A stretch of DNA of 35,875 bases from an uncultured Prochlorococcus sp. (GTDB lineage Bacteria > Cyanobacteriota > Cyanobacteriia > PCC-6307 > Cyanobiaceae), in contig CACARV010000007.1 in assembly GCA_902535025.1 (NCBI GenBank), positions 1 to 35,875 of the forward strand. Direction: 5' to 3'. Numbering within the stretch: the first letter of the stretch is position 1; each line of letters opens with the position of its first letter. The notes beneath the pieces are model-generated. The model was given only the letters and a program-made list of their open reading frames with translations. It was not told where the DNA came from and did no database searches. Below are positions 1-8,294 of the stretch, in pieces. Position numbers and translations under genes: made by a program.

Positions 1-755
1 AAGGAAGATGGGGAGAAGTTAACTTAAAAAGAATTTTAGAATTTGTAGGACTTGTTAACTATTGTGATTTTAACGAGCAAGTTACTGTTGAAACAGAAGA
101 GAAGGGAAGATTAAGGCCAGATTGCGTAATTAGTATCCCCGGATCAAGAAGATTAATAGTTGATTCAAAAGCGCCTATAGAAAGTTATCTTGACGCGATA
201 AAAGCAACTGATCAAAATCTTCAAGAAAAGGCCATTACAGACCATCTTAGGAAGGTTCGTAGCCATATTGATCAACTTGCTAAAAAGGATTATTCAAATC
301 AATTAAGTGAAATTGACGAAGTAGTGGATGGAGTGATTTTATATATTCCAGTTGAAGGAGCATTATCTATGGCTTTGGAGCGAGATCCCTATCTTTTGGA
401 ATATGCATTTGAAAAAAATATAATACTTACTTTCCCTACAAGTCTCCTCGCCATATTAAAAGGATTTTCTATGAGCATCCAAAAAGCTGAGATGACAAAA
501 AACATAAACGAGATTCAGCAAATGTCCACTAATCTTCATAAGAGATTAATCACCTTTGTTGAAAAATTTTCTGCAGTAGGAGCAAATATTACCAAATTAA
601 ATAAATCCTATAATGTAGCTCAGAGAGATTATGAAAAATGGCTCTTACCTCATGCAAAAAAAATTAGTGAATTATCTGGACAAAATAATGAATTTCTCCC
701 TCTAAATGAAGTAGATTCAAATATTAAAGAATTCAAGTCTATAGAAAACAATTAA
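1..755 (+). CDS. rmuC: DNA recombination protein RmuC, C-terminal part (5' truncated by window)
   Basis: An open frame enters at base 3 and ends at 755. The visible residues open with GRWGEV..LKRILE, then RPDCVIS, VDSKAPIESYLDA and a long helical stretch, which is the RmuC family signature. The first ATG inside the window (324) is internal, because homologous sequence reads straight through it. RmuC is a predicted nuclease-like protein known in other bacteria for limiting DNA inversions. The charged, helix-rich C-terminus (about residues 60-250 of the visible part) fits its coiled-coil region. No downstream partner on the same strand follows. Confidence 0.9.
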   Translation, partial: GRWGEVNLKRILEFVGLVNYCDFNEQVTVETEEKGRLRPDCVISIPGSRRLIVDSKAPIESYLDAIKATDQNLQEKAITDHLRKVRSHIDQLAKKDYSNQLSEIDEVVDGVILYIPVEGALSMALERDPYLLEYAFEKNIILTFPTSLLAILKGFSMSIQKAEMTKNINEIQQMSTNLHKRLITFVEKFSAVGANITKLNKSYNVAQRDYEKWLLPHAKKISELSGQNNEFLPLNEVDSNIKEFKSIENN

Positions 756-769
756 TAAATTAATATTAC

Positions 770-815
770 AAGAATATTCTTTAAACATTAAAGGTATTCT
801 TATAAAAAATTTGTT
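770..815 (+). terminator. Possible terminator of rmuC
   Basis: AAGAATATTCTTT and AAAGGTATTCTT form an imperfect AT-rich inverted repeat 15 bases after the rmuC stop, followed by a T-rich tract. The stem is weak, so this is a tentative call. Confidence 0.35.
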
Positions 816-853
816 TTTGTAGAAATCTTTTTAATGAATATTCTTTTAAAAAA

Positions 854-1537
854 TTATTTACTAACAGTAAAAGAGTAATGACCTACGGTGTTCCTGCATG
901 TTTTTGGCATTGCATTAAAACTTAGGGTTAATCTATTACCTTCTTTGTTAGGTTTCGCGAATCCATGAGTGAGATGACTTCTCCATATTAAAATTGAACC
1001 CTCTTTTATAGGAACAGAAATTAACTTTTGATTATAAATTGTTGGAGAATTTCTATTTTCTTGAATATCAATGCCAGGCCCTTTTCTATCAGCTGTAAGA
1101 CGGTCATTTGAGTACGATAATGGAGTATGATTTTCATTATCAAAATTTACATAATAAGTTCCAGATAAATAAGAATTGGTATGATAATGAAAGCCTAAAG
1201 TTGAATTTTTACCGTCCATATTTGCCCAAGCGTCATTAATTACCATTTGGTCACATAAGTAACCTGTTCTTCTTATGTAAGAGAGTAATACCGTATGTAT
1301 GTCTTCTTGTAAGTCCGATAGTGATTCGAACTGTTCAAATATATGTTGATCAAAATTGTGGCATATACGATACGAAAGCTTGTCATATGCAATTAATTCT
1401 GAATCTTTGGGAATTTCTTTAACTATTTTTTCAAGAGCATTTTTGTATTTAAGATGTCTCTCATTTGGCAAGGTAAATATTCCAATAGGTTCAGGATTTA
1501 TATTCGCAACCGTATTTGTAATCTCTTCATTAATCAT
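854..1537 (-). CDS. Putative 2OG-Fe(II) oxygenase (TIGR02466-like)
   Basis: The 227-residue protein has the layout of the TIGR02466 family of putative 2-oxoglutarate/iron oxygenases that is common in marine cyanobacteria and their phages. NDAWANMDG is followed by HYH around His117/His119 and the SGTYYVNF strand. Near the C-terminus come SILIWRSHLTHG with His191 and then Arg202-x-x-x-SFN, the expected distal His and 2OG-binding Arg. The usual HxD carboxylate is not obvious: the motif reads H117-Y-H119-T-N121. The iron ligand set is therefore uncertain and the substrate unknown. It lies alone, convergent with rmuC. Confidence 0.75.
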   Translation of the reverse strand: MINEEITNTVANINPEPIGIFTLPNERHLKYKNALEKIVKEIPKDSELIAYDKLSYRICHNFDQHIFEQFESLSDLQEDIHTVLLSYIRRTGYLCDQMVINDAWANMDGKNSTLGFHYHTNSYLSGTYYVNFDNENHTPLSYSNDRLTADRKGPGIDIQENRNSPTIYNQKLISVPIKEGSILIWRSHLTHGFAKPNKEGNRLTLSFNAMPKTCRNTVGHYSFTVSK

Positions 1538-1648
1538 GTTAATTTTTTATCTGAATGCAATTGCTAGTATTTTAAAACATAAAATACCGAAAATAATTTT
1601 CAGCAGTTATTGTTTTAATTTTAATTAATTTTACTGATGCTTCTCTAA

Positions 1649-1930
1649 TTAATAGTAGTTGTCTTCAATTTTCGAGCTTTCTTTTATTGTCCAAAATTCA
1701 ACAGTTTTCCTCCAGCCCTGAGAAAGTAATCTTTCATAAATTTCTCTAGCCAAATCTATATCTATCGAAATTGTTGTTGTCATTATAGGAGTTTCTCTTC
1801 CTGAAAAGCCAACAATTTTTCCAGTATCTACAAACATATACTCGATCACTCCATCAATATTCTTATCATTTTTTATAAATCTTTTTACTTCAGTTCTAGT
1901 TGAATTAATCAACCAATAAGATTTAGCCAT
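1649..1930 (-). CDS. DUF1651 family protein
   Basis: The 93-residue protein starts with the YWLIN strand and ends in an AREIYERLLSQGWRKT helix, matching the small cyanobacterial DUF1651 family (N-terminal W-L-I/V plus C-terminal A-R-x-x-W/Y-x-x-L-x-x-x-G-W). Function is unknown. It lies 15 bases downstream of the Cys-rich mini-protein at 1946-2104 on the same strand, so the two are probably cotranscribed. A second, more divergent family member is at 13784-14032. Confidence 0.75.
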   Translation of the reverse strand: MAKSYWLINSTRTEVKRFIKNDKNIDGVIEYMFVDTGKIVGFSGRETPIMTTTISIDIDLAREIYERLLSQGWRKTVEFWTIKESSKIEDNYY

Positions 1931-1945
1931 AATTATATATTTGTT

Positions 1946-2104
1946 CTAAAGTTTTGATTTTCTTGTTCCCCCATAAGAATATTGGCTTTCTTTTGAGATA
2001 ATATGCCAACATTTTTTACAGCAAAAAATCCAACTTTTGAAATTTATAGTTTTTACCCTGTAATGGATTGAATCTACCTTATTACATAAATCACAATCTT
2101 TCAT
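1946..2104 (-). CDS. Cys-rich 52-aa mini-protein, probable metal-binding knuckle
   Basis: A 52-residue frame starts MKDCDLCNKVDSIHYR and contains C4-x2-C7 and FCCKKCW (Cys28, Cys29, Cys32), ending in SYGGTRKSKL. The paired Cys clusters suggest a small zinc ribbon. The codon pattern and composition look protein-like, and I recall similar short conserved proteins in Prochlorococcus. It is followed after 15 bases by the DUF1651 gene. Function is unknown; a nucleic-acid or protein adaptor role would be inference. Confidence 0.7.
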   Translation of the reverse strand: MKDCDLCNKVDSIHYRVKTINFKSWIFCCKKCWHIISKESQYSYGGTRKSKL

Positions 2105-2285
2105 TTTTTAAACAGTATTTGGTCCAGGTTTGTTTAGTCAAATCAAAACTAATTATAGTTCCAATAATAAAATTCAAGCTCCATACCTGCGAGTAAATAG
2201 TAATGAAATTTGCTGCTTTATTAATTCTAAAAAGCCCAAAAAAATCCAAAGCTAAGAAAGTTAAATTCGAAATTATTACTCTAGT
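2091..2285 (-). pseudogene. Start-less hydrophobic reading frame, probable gene remnant
   Basis: The minus strand downstream of the SRAP gene has an uninterrupted frame of about 64 codons. It reads as a membrane-type peptide with RVIISNLTFLALDFFG, then ITIYSQVWSLNFIIGT, and ends KYCLKNERL. No ATG, and no GTG preceded by a ribosome-binding site, occurs in frame. Its 3' end overlaps the start of the Cys-rich gene by 14 bases. The YSQ-x-W-x-L-x-F stretch recurs in the frame preceding the MGEAR gene at 11992-12090, so both may descend from one family. An unusual start codon cannot be excluded. Confidence 0.4.
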
Positions 2286-2298
2286 TAAAAAAGTATCT

Positions 2299-2937
2299 CT
2301 AAAATAACTCTATTTGTTTAGTCTCTGTTTTATTTTTATCTTCTACTATCCAACCATCAGGTGTCCAAGAAATCATTATTTTTAATAAATCATTTAATTT
2401 ATTAGGATCTTTAACAGGCTCTATCCATTCTTCTTCATACCCGTTAGGGACAATAACAGGCATACGGTTATGTAAGGGTTTAATTAGTTGATTTGGTTCT
2501 GTAGTCAAAATGCAGCAACTTTCAAGTTCATTACCGTCAGGTGAAAGCCACTTGTTCCAAATCCCCCCTAGCCAAAAAGTCTCATAATTTTCTTTTCGAA
2601 TGCGATATTTCTTCTCAAAAAAACCAGTCGCTGGTATTAAGCACCTTTTATATTTCCAACTGCCACTAAATAAATTTTTTTCTCCTATGGTTTCTAATCT
2701 TGCATTAAATGGTTTCGGTATTATTTTATTAAATGGGTCTTTAGCCCAGGGAGGAATAAAGCCCCATGACATTAAAGTAGTTTTAATTTTTCCATCGTTT
2801 TTTATAACAAGAATAGGATCACTGGGCCTTATTAAATTTTGAGTCTCGTATTTGGAATCAAGTTCACATGGATAGTCTGTTTTTAAAATTTTTGGTAAGT
2901 TATCAAACTTAGTTTTCAGTTCAAATCTTCCACACAT
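2299..2937 (-). CDS. yedK: SRAP domain protein (YedK/HMCES), abasic-site DNA shield
   Basis: The 212-residue protein begins MCGRF, so Cys2 is exposed after Met removal. It carries the complete SRAP active-site set: Cys2, Asn78 in NARLET, Glu108 in GFFEKK and His156 in PLHNRMPV, plus SWGFIPPWAKD and the KRCLIPATGF strand. Known family members form a thiazolidine crosslink with abasic sites in single-stranded DNA and protect them during replication. Length is normal and no residue is missing. It stands alone on the minus strand, with an AT-rich upstream region. Confidence 0.93.
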   Translation of the reverse strand: MCGRFELKTKFDNLPKILKTDYPCELDSKYETQNLIRPSDPILVIKNDGKIKTTLMSWGFIPPWAKDPFNKIIPKPFNARLETIGEKNLFSGSWKYKRCLIPATGFFEKKYRIRKENYETFWLGGIWNKWLSPDGNELESCCILTTEPNQLIKPLHNRMPVIVPNGYEEEWIEPVKDPNKLNDLLKIMISWTPDGWIVEDKNKTETKQIELF

Positions 2938-3121
2938 TATATTTTTAAAACTCCATTAAACTTAAAAAAAAGAGGAAATTTTTTTTTATCCATTGTCAAC
3001 ATTTTCAACAAAGATACTTACTATTTCTTAATTATAAATATGTTTTAATTTATTTATTAAGAGAACATTTAGATCTTAAAAAGATTCCTCAAATTTAATT
3101 TGAATATTTAAGAATATAGTC

Positions 3122-3271
3122 ATGGTTGACCCTGTTTTATTCATATCTATGTTTCTTGGACTTGGAGGAGTATACATATTAGTTTCCTCTTTCGATGATG
3201 ATGATGACGGCGATGATGATGGAGAAAAAAATATTTATAATCTTGAATTTACTAATTTAGCTTTTAAATGA
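3122..3271 (+). CDS. Small single-helix membrane protein with poly-Asp tail
   Basis: The 49-residue frame starts MVDPVLFISM. It has one hydrophobic helix (about residues 5-23, FLGLGGVYILVSS), then an acidic run DDDDDGDDDGE and a short tail. This looks like an N-out or peripheral mini membrane protein with an acidic cytosolic tail. I recall related short proteins in Prochlorococcus genomes. No Shine-Dalgarno is obvious. Function is unknown; the Asp cluster could bind cations, but that is inference. Confidence 0.6.
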   Translation: MVDPVLFISMFLGLGGVYILVSSFDDDDDGDDDGEKNIYNLEFTNLAFK

Positions 3272-3559
3272 ATTTTATCAATAGTATTCAAAAAAAGACT
3301 TCTTTTCAAATATGCCTTTACAATTTAACCATTAGCAGCCTATTTTTGTCGTTTTTAAAACCCATAAAAAGAAATTTAATTTTATGCACCACTTACTTAA
3401 CAACACCCTTTTAAAAAAATCTATCCCATTCTTCTCTAAATGGGTAATATTTTCATCCCAAATATTAAATACTTTTTTAAATGAAGATAACATAACAATA
3501 AATATTTGAGAAGGTTGAAATATCATTCTTGTAACCTATAAAGAAGTGTTTGACTTCTA

Positions 3560-3727
3560 TTATAAAAATTTCAAAGGATGATCAACAAAGTTTGGTTCTA
3601 GATATTTCTGATAACAAGCAGTTGTACAATCTATTCCTTCACTATTGATACTGCAGGAAGTTATGCATTCAAAAAAAACTTCCAAAGCATCTGATTCTTT
3701 AATGTTTGAATAAATATCTTTTTTCAT
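3560..3727 (-). CDS. Twin-CX3C 55-aa mini-protein
   Basis: The frame starts MKKDIYSNIKESDALE and contains CITSC (Cys21, Cys25) and CTTAC (Cys34, Cys38), two CX3C motifs separated by eight residues in a helical context. That is the geometry of a disulfide-linked helical hairpin, as in the eukaryotic twin-CX3C/CX9C proteins, though homology is not implied. There is no signal peptide, so metal binding or a reducing cytosol may apply instead. The ATG is preceded by a weak purine stretch. It is a lone gene. Confidence 0.65.
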   Translation of the reverse strand: MKKDIYSNIKESDALEVFFECITSCSINSEGIDCTTACYQKYLEPNFVDHPLKFL

Positions 3728-3935
3728 AATTTCACCTTAAATCTGGGATCTTTAAAGCAATAGTCACCTTGCAAAGTCAATTTTGGGCAAAGTACCTATT
3801 CTATTTTTTTAAAAATCAATATTGTAATGTATTAGTTTTTTCGTCCGTCATAGCAACAATAAATTAGTCTAATATTTATAAAATAAATGCTAATTCATGA
3901 TTAATTAAATTAATAAAAACCTAATAATAGACCAC

Positions 3936-4031
3936 AATAAGTACTTTAAAATTATGTATACATTCTTCGTAGAATTTCTTTTTCTTTTATAAAATTATCC
4001 TTAAGGTAATTAATTTCATAAAAATAATAAT
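3936..4031 (+). repeat. Duplicated upstream region, copy 1
   Basis: The 96 bases before the first TPR gene match those before the second TPR gene at about 85-90% by eye. Shared blocks are AATAAGTACTTT, ATTATGTATACATTCTTCGT, AATTTCTTTTTCTTTTATAA and CTTAAGGTA. The promoter was therefore copied together with the gene. The rest of the gap 3728-3935 shows nothing recognisable. Confidence 0.8.
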
Positions 4032-5471
4032 ATGAATGGCTTTGGTAATCAAAATAAATCTAAAGAGAATGTCACTAATAAAGTCAACGCATCAAAGGAG
4101 CAGATAATTTCCCAAGCATTACATTTTCATTCAAAAGGAAACATTGATGAAGCATTTAAATATTATATATACTTCATAAATCAAGGTTTTAAAGATCATA
4201 GAGTTTTTACTAATTGCGCAATCATACAGATGAGTCGTGGCAAATACAAAGAAGCAGAAATTTTAGTTCGACAAGCGATTGCACTTAAACCTAATCTTGT
4301 AGAAGGGCATTTTAATCTGGGCTGTATATTGACTAACCTTTCCAAATTTAAAGAGGCCGAGTTTGCAACTCGTAAAGCAATTGAACTTAAACCCAATCAT
4401 TTTCAAGCGCATTCCAATCTTGGAAGTATATTAACCAACCTAGGCAAATTGAAAGAGGCTGAACTAATAACTCGTAAAGCAATTGAACTTCAACCTACTT
4501 TTGTTGATGCACATATAAATCTTGGTGAAATATTGATAGAGCAAGGAAAATTAAATGAAGGTGAGCAATCACTACTTAAAGCAATTGAAGTAAATCCTAA
4601 GAATTGGAAGTCATACTTTCATATTAGTAAATTTTACAGTAGAGAAAAGAAATTTAGAGAGGCATTTAGATTAATTAATTCAGCCCTTAAATACGATCCC
4701 AAAAACCACATAGTACAGGGTGAGTTTACGCGTCTTAAATATATATTGGGTAAATATGATGAGGGAGAAAATTATGCGAATAATCTTTGGGATGATAGTG
4801 ATGATTATTTTTATGAAGATAATAATTCAGATACTCTATTAATATCATTCGGCAGTATGGGAACTAGAACAATCGATAAAAATAAAATAGCATCATTTAA
4901 TTTTTATCGATTATTTGAAAATGATAAATCTTTTGATAAGCTTTTTATTAGGGATGTTAAAAGAGAATTTTATCTAACTGGTCTTAAAAATAGTACAAAA
5001 AATATATCAGAGACAATTAATTTAATAGATGAGTTAACTTCAGTAAAAAGTTATAGAAAAAAAGTAGCTATTGGTTCCTCTGCTGGTGGATTTGCCGCGA
5101 TCCTATTTGGAAATCTTCTTAACTTTTCCAAAGTTATAGCTTTCAATCCTCAAACCGTTATTTCTGAAGAGAAGGAAACAGTTTTGAATGACTTCACTAC
5201 GTTAGATGGACTTTGCAAAAAGTTAAGGGTGCAAAATACTTCAGATACTTTATATCAAAAATGCTTAAACTTAAAAAATCTTATGCCCTTTAAAACAAAA
5301 GTAGATTTACATTTCTCTAATCTTTCAATAGTTGATAGGAATTTTGCAAAATTTATTGAACACAAAAACTGCAAATTAATACCATACCAATCTTCCTCAC
5401 ATTTAATTGCTCAGCAGCTGAAGGAAAGCGAAAAACTTAAATCAATAATTAAAGAAAACCTTGCTTTTTAG
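4032..5471 (+). CDS. TPR protein with C-terminal alpha/beta-hydrolase-like domain
   Basis: The 479-residue protein has about six tetratricopeptide repeats (residues 25-240; recurrent A-x-x-x-NLG-x-x-L-x-x-x-GK-x-x-EAE and AIEL-x-P). A linker with acidic residues follows. Residues about 265-479 resemble an alpha/beta hydrolase: LLISFGSMG strand, KVAIGSSAGGFAA nucleophile elbow (Ser350), NPQTVIS, a later Asp in SIVDRN and a late SSHL His as the catalytic candidate. TPRs mediate protein contacts and the C-domain could be an esterase or peptidase. Substrate is unknown. The first repeats are nearly identical to the next gene, indicating tandem duplication. Confidence 0.75.
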   Translation: MNGFGNQNKSKENVTNKVNASKEQIISQALHFHSKGNIDEAFKYYIYFINQGFKDHRVFTNCAIIQMSRGKYKEAEILVRQAIALKPNLVEGHFNLGCILTNLSKFKEAEFATRKAIELKPNHFQAHSNLGSILTNLGKLKEAELITRKAIELQPTFVDAHINLGEILIEQGKLNEGEQSLLKAIEVNPKNWKSYFHISKFYSREKKFREAFRLINSALKYDPKNHIVQGEFTRLKYILGKYDEGENYANNLWDDSDDYFYEDNNSDTLLISFGSMGTRTIDKNKIASFNFYRLFENDKSFDKLFIRDVKREFYLTGLKNSTKNISETINLIDELTSVKSYRKKVAIGSSAGGFAAILFGNLLNFSKVIAFNPQTVISEEKETVLNDFTTLDGLCKKLRVQNTSDTLYQKCLNLKNLMPFKTKVDLHFSNLSIVDRNFAKFIEHKNCKLIPYQSSSHLIAQQLKESEKLKSIIKENLAF

Positions 5472-5566
5472 ATTTTTTGCTTGCAAGCTAGTCAAAACGA
5501 TTACTAATAGGGTTCCTGTTCCTTTTAAAATCGCTTTTTCCAACTTTATTTGTGGGTAATCGTCCT

Positions 5567-5662
5567 AATAAGTACTTTGTAATTATGTATACATTCTTCG
5601 TAAAATTTCTTTTTCTTTTATAAGATTATTCTTAAGGTAGTTTACTTCTTAAAAATAACAAT
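5567..5662 (+). repeat. Duplicated upstream region, copy 2
   Basis: This is the second copy of the 96-base upstream block seen at 3936-4031, offset by 1631 bases. It ends at the ATG of the second TPR gene and contains the same ATGTATACATTCTTCGTA and CTTAAGGTA elements. Confidence 0.8.
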
Positions 5663-6523
5663 ATGAATGGCTTTGGTGATCAAAATAAATCTAAAGAGGA
5701 GGCAAAAAAGAAAATAAACAAATCAAAGCAGCAAATAGTTGCCCAAGCATTTCATTTCCATTCAAAAGGTAATATTAAAGAGGCATTAAAATGTTACGAT
5801 CACTTAATAAGAAAAGGCTCTAAAGATTATCGAGTTTTTATTAATTGTGCAATTATACAGATGAGTCGTGGCAAATACAAAGAAGCAGAAATTTTAGTTC
5901 GACAAGCGATCGTACTTAAACCTAATCTTGTAGAAGGGTATTTCAATCTGGGCTGTATATTGACTAACCTTTATAAATTTAAAGAGGCCGAGTTTGCAAC
6001 TCGCAAAGCAATTGAACTTAAACCCAATCATTTTCAAGCGTATTCCAATCTTGGAAGTATATTGAGTCATCTTGGTAAATCGAAAGATGCCGAGTTAGCA
6101 GCTCGTAAAGCAATTGAACTTCAACCTGCTTATGTTGAGGCACATATAAATCTTGGTGAAATATTGATAGAGCAAGGAAAATTAAATGAAAGTGAGCAAT
6201 CACTACTTAAAGCAATTGAACTAAATCCTAAGAATGGAAAGTCACACTTTCATCTAAGTAAACTTTATTGCAAAGAAGAGAGATTCAGGGAGGCCTTTAG
6301 TTCAATTACTTTAGCACTTGAATACGATCGACAAAACCATGTAATACAAGGTGAGTTTAATCGTATTAAGCATATTTTATATAAGATAGATCATGAAAAT
6401 AATGTGACAGGTGCTCTTTCAGAAAATGCTGGTGATACTATTATGTGGGATAACGATGGTGATCAGGTTGATGTAATCTTTTCTGATCATCAAGAGTCTT
6501 TAGAAGAAACTATTGACTTTTAG
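5663..6523 (+). CDS. TPR protein, hydrolase-less paralogue of the preceding gene
   Basis: The 286-residue protein shares the start MNGFG-x-QNKSKE and TPR repeats 1-6 with the preceding gene, with long stretches almost identical at DNA level. After residue about 240 it diverges into an acidic tail (ALSENAGDTIMWDNDGD...). The esterase-like domain is absent, so it may act as a binding-only partner or competitor, which is inference. The recent duplication makes the pair prone to recombination. The hydroxylase gene follows after 53 bases on the same strand. Confidence 0.8.
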   Translation: MNGFGDQNKSKEEAKKKINKSKQQIVAQAFHFHSKGNIKEALKCYDHLIRKGSKDYRVFINCAIIQMSRGKYKEAEILVRQAIVLKPNLVEGYFNLGCILTNLYKFKEAEFATRKAIELKPNHFQAYSNLGSILSHLGKSKDAELAARKAIELQPAYVEAHINLGEILIEQGKLNESEQSLLKAIELNPKNGKSHFHLSKLYCKEERFREAFSSITLALEYDRQNHVIQGEFNRIKHILYKIDHENNVTGALSENAGDTIMWDNDGDQVDVIFSDHQESLEETIDF

Positions 6524-6576
6524 AAGCTTCAATAATTTATAATTATTGGAATTTAACCAAAATTGCAGGTTTTATT

Positions 6577-7233
6577 ATGCTGTACTTTACTCACAAATTA
6601 CTAAATGAAGAGCAAGTTAATGAAATATCAAATGGTATATTGTCTAGCAGAGATTGGGTAGATGGGAAAGTGTCTAGCATGGGTAACCCAGTCAAAAAAA
6701 ACTTACAGTTACATGCTAAAGGAGAACATTATGACAAATTCTCTAACAAAATAATAAATATAGTAGAGCAAGATATGTCCGTCCAAACTGCTGTTTTCCC
6801 AGCTAAGGTTCATAATATTCTATTCACTAGAACTGGAGGTGGAATGTTTTATGGCACTCATTATGATACTCCTCATATCCCCTCTGGGCGCAGAGACTTA
6901 TCTTTTACAATTTTCTTAAATGAAAAAAAAGACTATGAAGGAGGGGAATTAATCCTTTATGTCCCTCCCGAAAAGAAAACGATCAAACTTAATCCTGGAG
7001 AAATGATTATATATCCTACTAAATATCTTCATGAGGTAAAAGAAGTGACTCAAGGAGAAAGAATGGTTTGCGTAGGATGGATTGAAAGCCTAATACCAAA
7101 TCATGAAGATAGAGAGTCTCTTCATTTATTTAAATCAGCAACTAAAGCTCTGGAAAATAAACTTGGGGATCAACCAGTAATTCAGTCATTAAATATAAGT
7201 TTTAATAATATTTTTAAACGTTTAATGACTTAG
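6577..7233 (+). CDS. PKHD-type 2OG-Fe(II) hydroxylase
   Basis: The 218-residue protein matches the PKHD/PiuC (YbiX) hydroxylase family. FTRTGGGMFYGTHYDTPH supplies His95-x-Asp97, YEGGELIL and PGEMIIYPT are the jelly-roll strands, YLHEV supplies the distal His152, and GERMVCVGWIES supplies the 2OG-binding Arg162. The facial triad and Arg are therefore all present. Family members are linked to iron uptake loci in proteobacteria; the substrate here is unknown. It lies 53 bases after the second TPR gene and may be cotranscribed with it. Length is typical. Confidence 0.9.
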   Translation: MLYFTHKLLNEEQVNEISNGILSSRDWVDGKVSSMGNPVKKNLQLHAKGEHYDKFSNKIINIVEQDMSVQTAVFPAKVHNILFTRTGGGMFYGTHYDTPHIPSGRRDLSFTIFLNEKKDYEGGELILYVPPEKKTIKLNPGEMIIYPTKYLHEVKEVTQGERMVCVGWIESLIPNHEDRESLHLFKSATKALENKLGDQPVIQSLNISFNNIFKRLMT

Positions 7234-7372
7234 CAATAAGTAATTTTTGCCAAAAACTACTTTTATGATGCATTCATCTACTTTGATTGAGGATAGTTAA
7301 ATATTGTTTAAGAATTGACTTTAAAAAAGAAACAAACAATTATTTAATTTTCAGAAATAAATGTATTATTCA

Positions 7373-7765
7373 TCATAATTTCATATAGCCACTTAACTTT
7401 GATAATTCCTTAAGTGTCTGGACACCAAGAATTATTTTTCCATTAATTTCCCATGATGGAAATCCTTTTATTTTTTTATCAATGCATAGTTGTGTTTGAC
7501 TGTTTTTCCCATCTCTTGCACACTCAATTACATTAAGTTCCCTATATGCTTGCTTACCAAATAGTTCACTTTGTATAAGACAATTTGGACACCAATAGGC
7601 TGAATATTTAACAACACCTTTATCTTTAAGGTACTTTGCGAGTGCTATAGATTCTTTTGTACTTTCTGCAGTAACTATAAGTTCTTTTTGATTGTTTAAA
7701 TGAGAACTATATAAAGTAGTTGGTACAACAAAAGTAATAAATAGATAAAATAGTAAACGTTTCAT
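7373..7765 (-). CDS. Secreted thioredoxin-like protein related to the VKOR C-terminal domain
   Basis: The 130-residue protein has an N-terminal hydrophobic signal or anchor (residues 3-20). A thioredoxin-like domain follows with YWCPNC (Cys59, Cys62), ELFGKQAYRELNVIECA, a further Cys in LCIDKK and GFPSWEINGK, then a terminal helix. This is the sequence style of the thioredoxin domain fused to cyanobacterial vitamin K epoxide reductase (VKOR). It should face the periplasm or lumen and receive electrons or pass on disulfides. Here it is stand-alone, with no VKOR membrane domain nearby. Its ATG overlaps the stop of the small upstream frame (ATGA). Confidence 0.8.
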   Translation of the reverse strand: MKRLLFYLFITFVVPTTLYSSHLNNQKELIVTAESTKESIALAKYLKDKGVVKYSAYWCPNCLIQSELFGKQAYRELNVIECARDGKNSQTQLCIDKKIKGFPSWEINGKIILGVQTLKELSKLSGYMKL

Positions 7766-7866
7766 TTAAAAAAACTGGACATAAAACTAAAGTTATAGAT
7801 ATGACCATCCCATTTTTCAAAAGTGATATTGTTTATGAATTTTAAAACAATAGTTTCAAGAGGCAT
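7762..7866 (-). CDS. 34-aa leader-type ORF, possible truncated DUF3764-like N-terminus
   Basis: The frame starts at ATG 7866 directly after a TTTTTT run and ends by TGA overlapping the thioredoxin ATG. The peptide (MPLETIVLKFINN, then FEKWDG) resembles the first strand and helix of the DUF3764-type protein at 14801-15106 (V-x-x-F-x-I-x-x-x-F-x-x-W). It may be a shortened family member now serving as a translational coupler. It is the first gene behind the shared promoter box at 7889-7907. Coding status is plausible but unproven. Confidence 0.45.
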   Translation of the reverse strand: MPLETIVLKFINNITFEKWDGHIYNFSFMSSFFK

Positions 7867-7888
7867 AAAAAATAGTTAATTAATCTTT

Positions 7889-7907
7889 ATTCTAAATAGA
7901 CTGTCAA
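7889..7907 (-). promoter_or_regulatory. TTGACA-box promoter upstream of 7866
   Basis: Minus strand reads TTGACAGTCTATT immediately followed by TAGAAT, then 22 bases to the ATG at 7866 ending in TTTTTT. It is one of twelve copies of this box in the window. Confidence 0.5.
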
Positions 7908-7933
7908 TAACTAAAAATAGTTAGATAAAACTA

Positions 7934-8071
7934 ATGATATTTCCACATCTAAAAGTTAATTTTGGTTTGTTGCTTCTTTCAATATCTTCTGTATTAATTT
8001 AGGATATTAGCCTTAGTCCATTAGAGGGAGAAGAAATTGAATTAAGATTTATAGTTTTAAAAGTTTCATGA
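7934..8071 (+). pseudogene. Small secreted-type ORF interrupted by one amber codon
   Basis: A 46-codon frame opens ATG at 7934 and codes for a hydrophobic signal-like stretch (VNFGLLLLSISSVLI). It hits TAG at 8000-8002 and continues in the same frame with SPLEGEEIELRFIVLKVS to TGA. The conserved-looking sequence on both sides suggests a single nonsense mutation. Readthrough or independent use of the 3' part is possible but unsupported. Confidence 0.4.
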
Positions 8072-8294
8072 AAAATAAAAAGCCTTACTCAAATTATTAT
8101 TTAGTAATTCAATTAAATTTATACATAAATAAATTTAGATTTATCCTTTAAAAATTATCTTTAAATTTCGTTCAATATTATTTTATTGGGTAAAGTAAGA
8201 CTATTTTATTTCAATTTTCAATTGCAATTAAGTATAAGCGCTTATTGATGATAATAATTTTTCTAGATAAATTAAGCAGAACATAATTTCAAAG

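Noticed and set aside
3332-3526. 64-codon minus-strand frame
   Set aside because: It is AT-rich with no ribosome-binding site, family or neighbour support. It could be real, but I see nothing beyond the absence of stops.
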